A DNA stretch of 64,000 nt from assembly GCA_026724425.1 (NCBI GenBank), contig JAIUCV010000102.1, positions 248,001-312,000 of the forward strand, written 5' to 3'. The DNA comes from Erythrophleum ivorense. Taxonomy: Eukaryota; Streptophyta; Magnoliopsida; Fabales; Fabaceae. Every line of letters begins with the position of its first letter. The stretch's first letter is position 1. Positions 34,163-44,979 of the stretch are shown piece by piece. The position numbers and the translations under genes are program-made. The notes beneath the pieces were generated by a model, which was given only the letters and a program-made list of their open reading frames with translations, did not search any database and was not told where the DNA came from.

Positions 34163-35336
34163 AGTGACTAATTTAAGCCAGTGCTAAGATAAAGCCCACA
34201 TGCACCAGAAATGCAGTGAGCGGAGCTTGTGAATCTGTGAGAGAGCTTCATTTCGTAAGTTTCAACTTTTTGTTTCTCGGCAACCACATCGCTAATATAG
34301 TTACGTATTGCAGTCAAACAAATATTGTTACATAGTTTTAAGAAAAATATACCTGTATTATTTAGCAAAATACTTACAGTAGACGGTATCTAATTATCTA
34401 TATATGAAAAGGTGCATACACAAATATTGACAAAAAAGTGTATATATATATATATAATCTCTTATATCTATCAATATTATCAAACATGCGAAACTGTATA
34501 TATTTTTGTTAAGTGAAAGTTTGTATATTCATAAACAAAAACTCAATTTCTCAGTGCCCTGTTAGATTACTAACTCAAACAGTCAAACCACATTTTTAAC
34601 GTATATAGATCTAGATAAACTACATAATTTTGTTTTGAGTTAGTTAGAGACTTAGATCGGTTGTTACAAATGAACACACTCTTCGTTTTAGTTTTTTTTT
34701 ACCTGTGGTTATAATAACATTCCTTGAAAAAAAGCTTATAATACGAACATGAAATATCTCAAACTTGTTAGGTTATCGATATCTTCATTTAGTCACCATG
34801 TAGAGTTACCACGTCTTCTTCCCTTTTTTGCCATATCTCTTCCATACAACAACTTGGATCGGTTGAGAGTAAAACAAAAAAGACTTAAATTTCAAGTTAA
34901 ATTCAAGGTACTCGGGTGGACTATGTAAAACAAAAAACAACCATTTTCAACAAAGAATATAGTGTGCTAAGAAATCTCAATTGATCATAAACCAATCCCA
35001 CCAAACAAATTTTCAATAATAAGAAAATAAAATTAACGTGTGGTCAAAATTATATATTTCTCAGAGAACCAGATTACTCATGTTAATTATCCCACGTAAT
35101 CACTAATATTATAGTAGCTATCGGTTTAGAAAAACTTGTCAATATTCCATTTATACTAAAATAAGCTATTAACTTAGTCTTCACGTAGGGTCCTCTTCAA
35201 TACAAGTCTAACTAATTATTAATTAAAATTATAAAGTACTGTTAAAAAGAAAATGAAATTACAACCCTGTATAAAGCTAAGTTCTTGCGTACATGCTTTG
35301 AACACATTGATTATGAAATAACACAAGAGGAAAAAC
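34163..35336 (+). other. Upstream region of the PCC13-62-like gene
   Basis: AT-rich spacer forming the promoter of the gene at 35337. I see nothing else that can be supported. Confidence 0.5.
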
Positions 35337-36661
35337 ATGTTTGAACTCTATCTCGCTCTCGTCTTGCTTATTGCAATATCATCAAGAATAGATGCAGGTC
35401 CGGCTAAATCCGGTTATCTTAGTTGTTCCGGTAATATGTCATCAGTGACCGACGTTGATCGAGTTCATTTCGCGATGAACTTGGAGTTCACGGAAGCCGA
35501 ATTCTTCTTAAAAGCGTCTACCGGAAAAGGGCTCGATGCATTTAACGCGACGCTTGCTAGAGGTGGACCAACCCCGATTGGGGCCAAGAAAGCCAATCTT
35601 GATCCCATAACTAAACGAATCATCGAGGAGTTTGGTTATCAAGAAATCGGTCATCTTAGGTAAATGATTAATCTCTCCACACTAATATTAGTTAAAATTT
35701 TCAGTTAAATAAGATGTATGTATATGATGAATCTGTTTTTTATTTTTTTAAGGGCGATTGCGGATATGACGGGAGGGATTCCACGTCCGCTGTTGAATCT
35801 GACGAGAGAGAATTTTGCAATGTTCATGGACCGAGCTGTTGGACGAAGATCGAACCCTCGGTTCGATCCTTATGCGAACTCACTCAACTTTCTCATAGCT
35901 TCATACTATATCCCTTATGTTGGCCTCACCGGTTATGTTGGAACCATCCCCTACCTTGTCTACTTCAATATCAAACGGGTAAATCAATTATGATCATTCA
36001 TATAATTTAAAATTTTTCAAAAAAACTATAATCGATCACATATTTTATTTATAAAATACTTGACTAAACTCTACGAAAAAATTAATCAAATGCAAAAATA
36101 TATGTTATGTCCAAAATTATACACGTGTCTAATATATAGTGGACACACTTCGAGTATAAATGACACCCTTGTAAGTAACGTTTATTAATCATAGTGATCT
36201 ATTAACATATAGTTAGTAGCTAATGACGATTTTTATATCAGCTTGTGGCGGGTCTTTTGGGCGTAGAATCGGGTCAAGACGCAGTTATAAGGACGCTCCT
36301 TTACGAGAGACAGAACGAGACGGTGGAGGAATACGGCGGTGTCACGGTGGCTAAGCTGACCAACGAGATATCTAACCTCCGTAACGAACTCGGTATGTGC
36401 GGGATCAAGGACGAAGGCTTGTGCGTGCCACCGTGGCTAGGAGCGGAGAATCGAACCACCAGCAACATCCTCGCCGCCGATCCTTACTCTCTCTCTTATG
36501 ACCGGACAGCGCAAGAGATCCTCAGGGTTATGTACGGCACCGGCGATGAGCATCAGCCTGGTGGGTTTTGGCCGTGTGGTGCCAATGGGAGGATCGCGAG
36601 GATGTTTCTTGAAGACGTTTATCATGGTAACTGCGGTGCATGTACAGATGACAATGGATAG
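35337..36661 (+). CDS. Desiccation-related PCC13-62-like ferritin-fold protein
   Basis: Secreted ferritin-like (Ferritin_2) protein related to Craterostigma PCC13-62, a family induced by desiccation and found in cell walls or plastid-associated fractions. Three exons (35337-35659, 35753-35978, 36242-36661) give 322 residues. A signal peptide spans about 1-20. The helical ferritin-like region runs from FAMNLEFTEAEFFLKAS (about 46) to about 235, including EFGYQEIGHLRAI and AGLLGVESGQDAVIRTLLY. The C-terminal part is Gly/Cys-containing (PGGFWPCGANGRI, HGNCGACTD). The Glu/His residues of the family are retained, but metal binding is not established. By memory it matches At3g62730. Confidence 0.9.
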
Positions 36662-37447
36662 GCTATAAAATAAAAATCTGGATTAAGGTTATAATATTAT
36701 ATATTATCAGTAAAGTTGGTATTGGTTATTCTATTTGTATTTTAAATATACAGTCGTGCATCCCACAAAGGAAGCGGCGTTGGTATAATACACTATCCAC
36801 CGTCACCTTGTAAACGAATTCATAGTTTTAAAACTAAAAACTCAATAATTCGCCAAAAAAAGAATATCCCCGAAATAATTGTAAAATCTTTGTCTACAAG
36901 AAATAATCCGAATTAACCATTGTTCAATCCGTACACTCCACACCAATGGAAGCTCAAAAAGTCAAAAACTATTGAAGTTAATCAAGGAACAACAGAAAGA
37001 AGGAATGTTTAAAAGAAAATGCGTCTCTTGAGGCAAAACTATATATTCCATTGTAAAGTCAGGTTACGATGTCAATAACCAAAAATTTCGGGAACATATG
37101 TAAAAACTAAATAGTTTGGGTACATAACAAATATTCTTAAATTTTCGGTAATACTGATGATCAAAGTCACGGGAACATATTAATAAACAAAAGTAGTTGT
37201 TAATATGAATTTACGAACGTATGTTACAAGAAAAATTCCCAAACTGACTATGAAATTACGTCTACAATGAATAAATTTATGAGAACAAATCAATAAATAC
37301 TCCATACACGACTCCACCATCAATGGGAGATCAAAGATCATAGTACAACTTAATTAAGAAAACTACAAACAGATTTAAAAAAAAAAAAAAGAATAAAACA
37401 TAATGTGTGTCCCTAACGGCAAAAAAATGGAAACAATATTCTCTTGC
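36662..37447. other. Convergent spacer between PCC13-62-like and XXT1
   Basis: 3' flanks of two convergent genes, AT-rich with an A run at about 37379-37390. No gene is seen. Confidence 0.5.
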
Positions 37448-38842
37448 TCACGTGGTCGTGGTGGTGGTGGTGGTGGTGAGCTTGACCGCTTTGAACGGCG
37501 GATGAAGCAGCCCAAAGTCGTCCTTAGCATCGAGCGGCCTATCCGTCTGGTTACGCGTGGGTTTCACGCGCCGGCTCCCAAGGGACTTATGCGTGAAGCC
37601 ATACATCTGAAGGATCTGATTGTCTCCGAAGTTAAACGCTCTATCCATCTGCCGGAGACACCTTTCCACCGGATAATCTCCGAACTTCCCGCACGGTTTA
37701 CACCCGACGAAATGCGTGACGAGCGGCCACCGATGGTCTCCGAAACCCGGTTTATGATTCTCGATCATCTCCTCGTACCGGTCCACCAAAATCCCCCAAT
37801 AACCGTGCAAGTAGTAGCCACTCTCCAGATACACTTTGCCTCCCCATTTCTCTCTCTCCGTCGCCAGCAGATAAACCATCGCCGACTGATCGTCCGCTTC
37901 GAACGCGGGTCGGTCTTTGAGCTCCCGGGTCAGGATTTTACCCGCTTCTTCTCGGATCTTCCCTTTCGGGCCCATCGGAGCCCAAGCGTCGAGTAGATCC
38001 AGCGCCCACTGTGAGTTCCTAAGCAAGAAGCTTCCAGTGTTGAGACCAATCCAATTCTTCTGGTCGTAAACCATCTCGTTCCAACCATGCATCACGAGGT
38101 TGTAATCCTTGTACCTCTCCCATGGAAGCTCGAAAACCATGTCCGTGAACATGGCGTCACTGTCCATCCACCACAGAAACTCCATCTCAGGATGAGAAAG
38201 CAATAACTTCCGAATCAACGGAAGCTTAGCCCAGAAACCAGCCATCTCAGCATCCAGCAAAGCCATGTTGTAGAAGATCTCGATTCCGTGAATTCGACAG
38301 TAATCAATTTTGTTCTTGATCGATTTCAATAGATAATGGTCTCCCACTGGATTCTCGCACGGTTTAGGAGCTGAACCGGTCACGAGAAGCACCCTGGGCT
38401 TGCTTGGCGCCACGAAATTAGGGAAATTCGGATTCTGTTTGAGCCAATCACGCCTCTGCTCGTCCCAATCGGAGATCTTGGGACCGAGCGAATACGGTTT
38501 ATTAGTCCGGTCTTCGGATTTCTCTTCATCTCCTTCGTCGACGAATATCTTGTTGATGTCGAAGGTCTCGTAGTTGTTTCCTTTTCTGTCTTCTGATGAC
38601 GACGACGTCGTTTTGGTTGAGACCTCGACGAGGACGCGGTGAGGCTCCGCGCGTTTGCGCGTGTAGAAGAAATGCTCGCGGATCTCCTCGATGTCTTGCT
38701 CCGGCGTACCGAATTTACCGGCTCCGATTATGCCACGCATGACGACGACGGTGAGAACGAGGCAGAGAAGCGTCACCTTCCCTTGACGCAAGACTCTCTG
38801 TAATCTCCGAAACCGATGCGCTCCTAAGCACTTCTCTATCAT
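37448..38842 (-). CDS. XXT1: Xyloglucan 6-xylosyltransferase XXT1
   Basis: Golgi GT34 glycosyltransferase that adds alpha-1,6-xylose from UDP-xylose to the glucan backbone of xyloglucan. It is a single exon of 464 residues. The frame is open a further 18 codons upstream, but the first ATG at 38842 gives the family N-terminus MIEKCLGAHRFRRLQRVLRQ. It is a type II membrane protein (anchor about 23-41) with a stem region and a catalytic domain. The metal/nucleotide-binding DxD motif is D227-S-D229 in LWWMDSDAMF. Conserved HGWNEMVYD and HFVGCKPCGKFGDYPVERC segments follow. The C-terminus ends in nine threonines from a (GGT)n repeat on the plus strand (37447-37479), a likely length polymorphism. 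Confidence 0.95.
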   Translation of the reverse strand: MIEKCLGAHRFRRLQRVLRQGKVTLLCLVLTVVVMRGIIGAGKFGTPEQDIEEIREHFFYTRKRAEPHRVLVEVSTKTTSSSSEDRKGNNYETFDINKIFVDEGDEEKSEDRTNKPYSLGPKISDWDEQRRDWLKQNPNFPNFVAPSKPRVLLVTGSAPKPCENPVGDHYLLKSIKNKIDYCRIHGIEIFYNMALLDAEMAGFWAKLPLIRKLLLSHPEMEFLWWMDSDAMFTDMVFELPWERYKDYNLVMHGWNEMVYDQKNWIGLNTGSFLLRNSQWALDLLDAWAPMGPKGKIREEAGKILTRELKDRPAFEADDQSAMVYLLATEREKWGGKVYLESGYYLHGYWGILVDRYEEMIENHKPGFGDHRWPLVTHFVGCKPCGKFGDYPVERCLRQMDRAFNFGDNQILQMYGFTHKSLGSRRVKPTRNQTDRPLDAKDDFGLLHPPFKAVKLTTTTTTTTT

Positions 38843-39633
38843 CTTCTTCTTCTTCTGGTTTCGACACACAGATCTGGTCCCGATAATCAGACACAAACAC
38901 GACGAAATCTAGAGAGACAGACAGAATCAAGGGCAACTTAAGAAAAAATCCAAGGAGATTTCTCTTGTTTGTAATTTGTAATCAAGACAAAAACCATACG
39001 CGTTTTGGAATTCAACCTCGTAAAAGGAAAGATCAACGAAGAGATTAAAGCGCTTCAAAAAGAGGAAAAAAAACATTAAATGAAGATTTAAATTTGGATT
39101 TAATAATGTAAATAAAGTATTAAAATAATATTTGAAATTGTGTGTAATGTCAGACAGAACATGCCTGCCTGTCTGGACGCGTAAACTTGGTGCGGATCAG
39201 TAAGTTCACTAGTGGTGGTAAGTGGTAACAACAACACTCTTTTGAGATATTCGCTTCCTCTGTACAATTCTAATCGGGCCATAATATTCTGTAAAAGCCC
39301 AATTATAAATGTCGGCCCAAGTAACGGGCATTTTGTTTTCGTAACAGAAAATGAGAAACCGGTAAGTCGTTTGATGGAGTGGACGGTTTGGATTCATAAC
39401 ACTGAGCTCACACAACTGTCTTAATCAGAATCAATAATTTTTACGTTTTGTTTGTTGTAAATTTAGAGAACCAAAAATTATGGACGGCTAGATATTTTAC
39501 CTTTTCAGAGTAATTAACGGCCGCTTTTAAGAAACGGAAGAAAAAAAGTTACTATAAATTCTCTGCTGATTTAGAAAAATTATCTTAAAAATATTCTGAA
39601 ATCTCTCTCTACAAATAAGGAGGGTCTCCATCA
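38843..39633. promoter_or_regulatory. Divergent region between XXT1 and the GH3 pseudogene
   Basis: Contains the XXT1 leader and promoter on the minus strand and the former promoter of the GH3 gene on the plus strand. GGGCC, GCCCAA and GGCCCAAG site II-like motifs lie at about 39275-39320. No gene is seen. Confidence 0.45.
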
Positions 39634-42386
39634 ATGGCGGCGACAGTATACGGCGTCAGGAGCGTTATCTTCTCGGCAGCGATTGTGATACTGTTCGCCG
39701 GGCGTTATGGAGGCGCCACCAGGGGATACATAAAGTACAAAGATCCAAAAGCGAAGGTGGAAGAGAGAGTAGAAGATTTGCTAGCACGAATGACATTACC
39801 GGAGAAACTAGGTCAAATGACTCAGGTTGATCGATTCAACTACTCATTTTTTTCCCACGGGCCTAGAAATCTTCACAAAATACATGATCGGTATGTAGAA
39901 AATTATTAGTTGTTATATATACCGTCGAAACTCCTCCGAATAACGTGTTAATTTATAATATTGATGAATCGGTGCACGGTCGAGTATAGGAAGTGTTTTG
40001 AGCAATCCATTTGATACCGGGGCAAGTCCATTAAAGCGGCTGGGCGTGGCCAACACAATGCAGAGATTGAGTCTTTCGACGAGGCTCGGAATCCCTTTGC
40101 TTTACGCTGTTGATGCGGTTCATGGCCACAGCACCTTTTATCAACGCCACCATTTTCCCTCACAACGTCGGTCTTGGTGCCACTAGGTACGTGATTTCTA
40201 AATATATTTTCATAGATGAAAAGTGGCGTTTCCATAATTTTCATTTCAAAACCCTAATATTGGATGGAATGCGTGTTGTTGAAGGGATCCCGAACTTGTT
40301 AAAAATATTGGAGCTATAACCGCGCTTGAAGTTAGGACTACAGGAATCGCACAAGCTTTTGCGCCTAGTGTTGCGGTACGTACCTTAAGCTGAAATTTTC
40401 GTAGATATACATACCCGAAAATAGAGATTTATAATTTTTCTAACTCGGGTGGATGAAATGGATGGAACAGGTTTGTAGAGATCCTAGATGGGGAAGGTGT
40501 TATGAGAGCTATAGTGAAGATCCCATAGTTGTGAATATGATGACCGAAAGTATCATGGATGGTTTACAAGGAAATGCTCCTTACGTCGCCGATTCCAAGT
40601 AACCAAGAATAATGCTAATCGGTTTTTGATCTAAATTAATCTCTAATCACCTTGACTAATGTGAGAAAATGTGTGTCTACAGGACTAATGTGGCTGGTTG
40701 CGCCAAACATTTCGTTGGGGATGGAGGAACGGTAGGTGGAATCAATGAGAACAACACTGTGGCTGATAACGCCGCTGTTTATGGTATCCATATGCCTCCG
40801 TTTGAGATTGCGGTTAAGAAAGGGATCGCATCAATAATGGCTTCTTATTCTAGTCTCAACGGCGTTAAGATGCACGCTAACCGCGCAATGATCACTGATT
40901 ATCTCAAGAACACTCTCAAATTCCAAGGTTTTGTTATCTCTGATTGGCTTGGAATCGATAAGATCACAAATCCACCCAGAGCAAATTACACTTACTCTAT
41001 TGAAACCTCCATTAATGCCGGCATTGACATGGTTGGCTCTCTTTCTTTCCTTTTTTCACTTTCAAGAATCAAGAAACGGGTTATTTATATGTTAGATTCT
41101 GAATTGAGGGGGTGTTAAAATGTAGGTTATGGTTCCCTTTGCGTATAAAGAGTTCTTGGAGGGATTGACAAAACTAGTGAACGGTGGATGCATCCCTATG
41201 AGCCGTATTGACGATGCTGTTCGAAGGGTCTTGAGAGTCAAATTCTCTCTCGGTCTCTTTGAGAAGCCATACGCAGAAGAAACTCTTGCCGCCTAGCTTG
41301 GATCTGAAGTAAATTCAAATTGACTTTTCGACCATGTCAAGATTTTGTATTACATACGCATAATTTTTTTTTTTAAACCATAAATATTTTATTTAGTTAA
41401 AGAGTTAAAGGAACAAGTACCCATTTAATAGAGTAAAAGTAACAAGATAATGTAAAAAATTATATACCTAACTGATGTTGGCTTCTTGATACAACCTTGA
41501 AGGCGCATCGAGAAGTAGCAAGAGAGGCGGTGAGGAAATCAATGGTGCTTCTAAAGAACGGGAAGAGAAACGTCGATCAAGTTGTTCCGCTCCCGAAGAA
41601 GGTGAAAAAGATCGTTGTCGCGGGACAACACGCTAACAACATGGGTTGGCAATGTGGTGGCTTTACTCTCACTTGGCAAGGATTCAACGGAACCGGAGAA
41701 GAAATCGGCCGTAACAAAGCCATGGGACTCCCCACCGGTAAAACCAGAGGTAATGTAATTAGGCCCAAAGATACACAGAATATTTATTTATTAATCCGTT
41801 CACACATGCATAATAACTACAATAATTTTGGTTTTTAAGGATATTTTATTATATTTTTGACTTGATAGTCTATATAGAGAAGATATTTGTTGTAAAATAT
41901 TGTTTCTAAACATATATTTAGGAACTACAATCTTGGAAGCTATCATCAAGTACCACTGAAGTTGTCTACGTGGCGGAACCAAACCAAGATACATCGAAGC
42001 TTCACGCCGACGCAGCATACTCAATTGTGGTCGTAGGTGAAGCTCCTTATGTAGAGACTAGAGGAGATAGCAGCACGGTAAGCATTGCCCAACCAGGTCC
42101 AGACACGATCAGACACACGTGTGGTACTGGCATGAAGTGTCTAGTGGTCCTTGTAACAGGACGTCCGCTCGTGATCGAGCCTTACCTTGACATGATCGAC
42201 GCTCTTGCAGTCGCTTGGCTCCCAGGAACCGAAGGGCAAGGAGTCGCTGATGTCTTATTTGGTGATCATCCCTTCACCGGCACGTTGCCCCGCACGTGGA
42301 TGAAGAGTGTGGCTCAGCTTCCAATGAACGTTGGCGACAAGAACTACGACCCTCTATTCCCCTTCGGATATGGTATCAAAACCTAG
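39634..42386 (+). pseudogene. GH3 beta-D-glucan exohydrolase-like pseudogene
   Basis: Eight exon-like blocks match the whole length of plant family-3 glucan glucohydrolases: 39634-39890, 39990-40186, 40285-40375, 40471-40598, 40683-41031, 41126-41308, 41503-41749 and 41922-42386. Signal peptide, VDAVHGH, RDPRWGRCYESYSEDP and GFVISDWLG (nucleophile Asp) segments and the C-terminal FPFGYGIKT are recognisable, and all splice sites remain usable. Four lesions break it: an extra T in the T7 run at 39847-39853, an extra T at 40136-40139, an in-frame TAG at 41294-41296, and an indel near 41951-41957 that puts a TGA in frame. The multiple lesions make sequencing error an unlikely explanation. The A. 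thaliana counterpart (At3g62710, by memory) is coding, so loss appears recent. Confidence 0.9.
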
Positions 42387-42743
42387 ATCAAGAACCAAAC
42401 CATCCATCGTGTGTAAAAATGTTAAGTGTGACGCTTTTTCCAACGAATATATTGATCATATATTTTATAGTTTGTGTTAGAACATCTCCTTGGTAGAGAT
42501 TTAGAAGAATATCTAAAAAAAAAAAAAATAATAATATTTTTAATATCATTTAATTGTATAATTTAGTTTTAACTTTTGAAAAAATATTGAATCAAATATA
42601 TTTTAAAATTTGTAAACTAGATGTTTCATGAGTTTCTCATTCCCTCCTTTTTTTTTTTTAATGTAACTTGTTCACGACTTGATGATCGACCAAGCCTAAT
42701 CCATAAATCCATATATTTTACCTTTAAGTAGTGGAAAAGAGTA

Positions 42744-43881
42744 AAAAAAAAACTTGAAGAACATCTGAAATACCCTTTTAAAGACATCCTGTAAACTAGA
42801 GAGAGAGCCAGATCCAGATCCAGATCCCGTTTGCCTCTCCGGTGGTCGGCTTCGGCCGGCGCCGAGAGAGGGCTCCTCTTGTCTCTTTCTTTTCTCTTTT
42901 AGTTTTCTTTGCTTTGAGTCATTTCTTAAGCCGGCGATTTCCTCTTCTTCTTCTTTGTGGTTTAATTGGAAGAGAGAGATAACTCTCTCAGATGGAGATG
43001 CATCGGTGGATCTATACAAGGAAACTATGCTCCTCGACGATGGCAGCAGATCCGGTGGATCTCTTCACCACTTCCTTCGCGGAGGTGTCGACGACGGCAG
43101 CAGATCCGATGGCTTTCTTCACCAGTCTCCTCGCGGAGGTGCCTTTCCTCCGATGCGGTTCCTTCGTGGCGGTGGTCAATGTCAAGAAGAAGCAGATTCA
43201 GGCGGATCATGGTGGCCGAACACGGTTGGGAGGCACCGATCCCGGACAGATTGACAGACCCTCTTAGCGATGCTGCCGACAACGCTGCCGACAACTCACG
43301 AAGGAAAGGATTAATTTGATGGGGGAGAAAAGAAAGCTCTTGATTTGCGGAAGAAGAAGATGAAAAGCTCTAAAACCCGGCTTCAAGAAATTTTGTCTCA
43401 TCTCGGTTGCCGGATGAGTGTCAGTCGGACGTGTTTGTCCGTTATAGGCTTAGGACCGGAACAGTGAAAGCCGTGGAGTCAATTTCTATCGGAAGTTGCG
43501 CTGTTGGCGTAGTTGCTATTAGGACAAGTTCTTCACTCCGATCTTTAGAGATTAATAGCTTGGTTTTGATTTGTTCCTTTTGATAGGTTTTGGTTTTCTC
43601 CGGGTTAGTAATGTTTTCGTGTCATCGGGTGTAAAGTAGGTGGTTTAAGAGATGGTTCATACCGAGTTGTGGTGTGAAATCCATCTTGCCGTGGTTAAAA
43701 AAAATACAGTGAATCTCGCTCGAATAGCGTTATATCCAATTAGTGATTCAAGGCATTATTAGACGGTTTCACTGTATTTGGTTAAAGCCGTTTGTGGTTA
43801 AAGCCGTTTGTGGTCTAAAGACTGTGTAATCATTTCAGTTTAATGATAATTTGATGTTGAGCCAAAAAAAAAAAAAAAAAA
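42744..43881 (+). mobile_element. Poly(A) retroposon, 1.1 kb (Sadhu- or LINE-like)
   Basis: It ends in an 18-A tail at 43864-43881 and is flanked by a 15-bp target duplication TAGTGGAAAAGAGTA (42729-42743 and 43882-43896). This is the signature of LINE-mediated retroposition. The body is GC-richer than its surroundings, has overlapping open frames of about 90-117 codons in several frames, and has no reverse transcriptase. A 16-bp GTTAAAGCCGTTTGTG unit is doubled near 43781-43812. Size, tail and lack of coding capacity recall the Brassicaceae Sadhu retroposons, but I cannot confirm the family. Confidence 0.82.
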
Positions 43882-43896
43882 TAGTGGAAAAGAGTA

Positions 43897-44979
43897 CTAC
43901 AACAAAAATATTCTCATTTTGAGGGAAAAGTACACAAATTTTTCATGTTTTTGACTTTGGTGTCAAATTGGAGCGAAGAAGACAAGAGACCATCATGTGA
44001 CGGCAAAACGGTCCTACCTATCACTATGAAATGTCGGGTACTGATATGCGTTTGATAAATTGTCTTTGTGCAATCAAGTAAAGCTAAAGGTGTGTTCTAC
44101 TAAAAGTTCTATTAATTTCAGGCTGAACTTCACTTGTAAGAAAAATATTAGTCGTTATGACGAAACTTTACCTAATGTGATTAACAACGATGATAATGAT
44201 TACTGTCACGCATGACATACCATTTGTTTTACATTGATAAAACCTATACCTTAAATTCTCTCGCCGTCTCGCGTGACAGTAAAAAGTTCGAAACTTCTTC
44301 ATTAGTCATCTAAGTCTGATTAATATTCTGTCACATAGTAATGTCAGTTTTCATAAAAAAAAAATTAAAAAGGATGAAACTAACGTCACATGACTCGCAT
44401 GGAAAATGCAACAACAGCGATTAGATTTCTCCACCAAATTTCTAAAAGCGACATCCATTGTCCACTCAGTCCCACTCCCCTAAGTTCAAAATAATTTGTT
44501 TCTCCATTTACTTTCGTTCTGAAAATTTTTCACGCAGATTAAGCTAACTAGATTTATTATTCTATCTCTATTTACTATATTGTTTTGTTTAATATAACTA
44601 GTTAATAAGATAAAAAAAAATAAGAATAAAACTAGAAAATATATTATAAAATAACTAAAATAAAACAAAAAATAAGCCCACAAGTAAATAAAAAGAGGGA
44701 ATATTCTTTATCACTCTTTTTTTATTGTTTTGTGAACAATTAATCGTTTCCACTCATTTATATATATCTCAATATCTCATCTCTTCACACGTGTCCTGCA
44801 CATAACGATATACCAATTGTAAAATTAATTTTGAAATCATTAAAAATGTTATTTTTAGTACTGATTAGACTAGCTGGTACCACTCTTGTCTTCTTTCACT
44901 AGTCGGCTATGTAACAAACCAAAACGGAATCATAATAAATTCAGAGTAGTTATCTCTTGGAGGTTACTATCCCAAGAAA
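43897..44979 (+). other. Upstream region of the ABCC transporter
   Basis: AT-rich spacer; the last few hundred bases are the transporter promoter and leader. Nothing else is supported. Confidence 0.5.

Noticed and set aside
37403..37996. 197-codon plus-strand frame opposite XXT1
   Set aside because: Antisense shadow of the conserved GT34 coding region.
42966..43319. Several overlapping frames of 90-117 codons resembling small genes
   Set aside because: They lie inside the TSD-flanked retroposon, overlap in all frames and have no consistent codon pattern.
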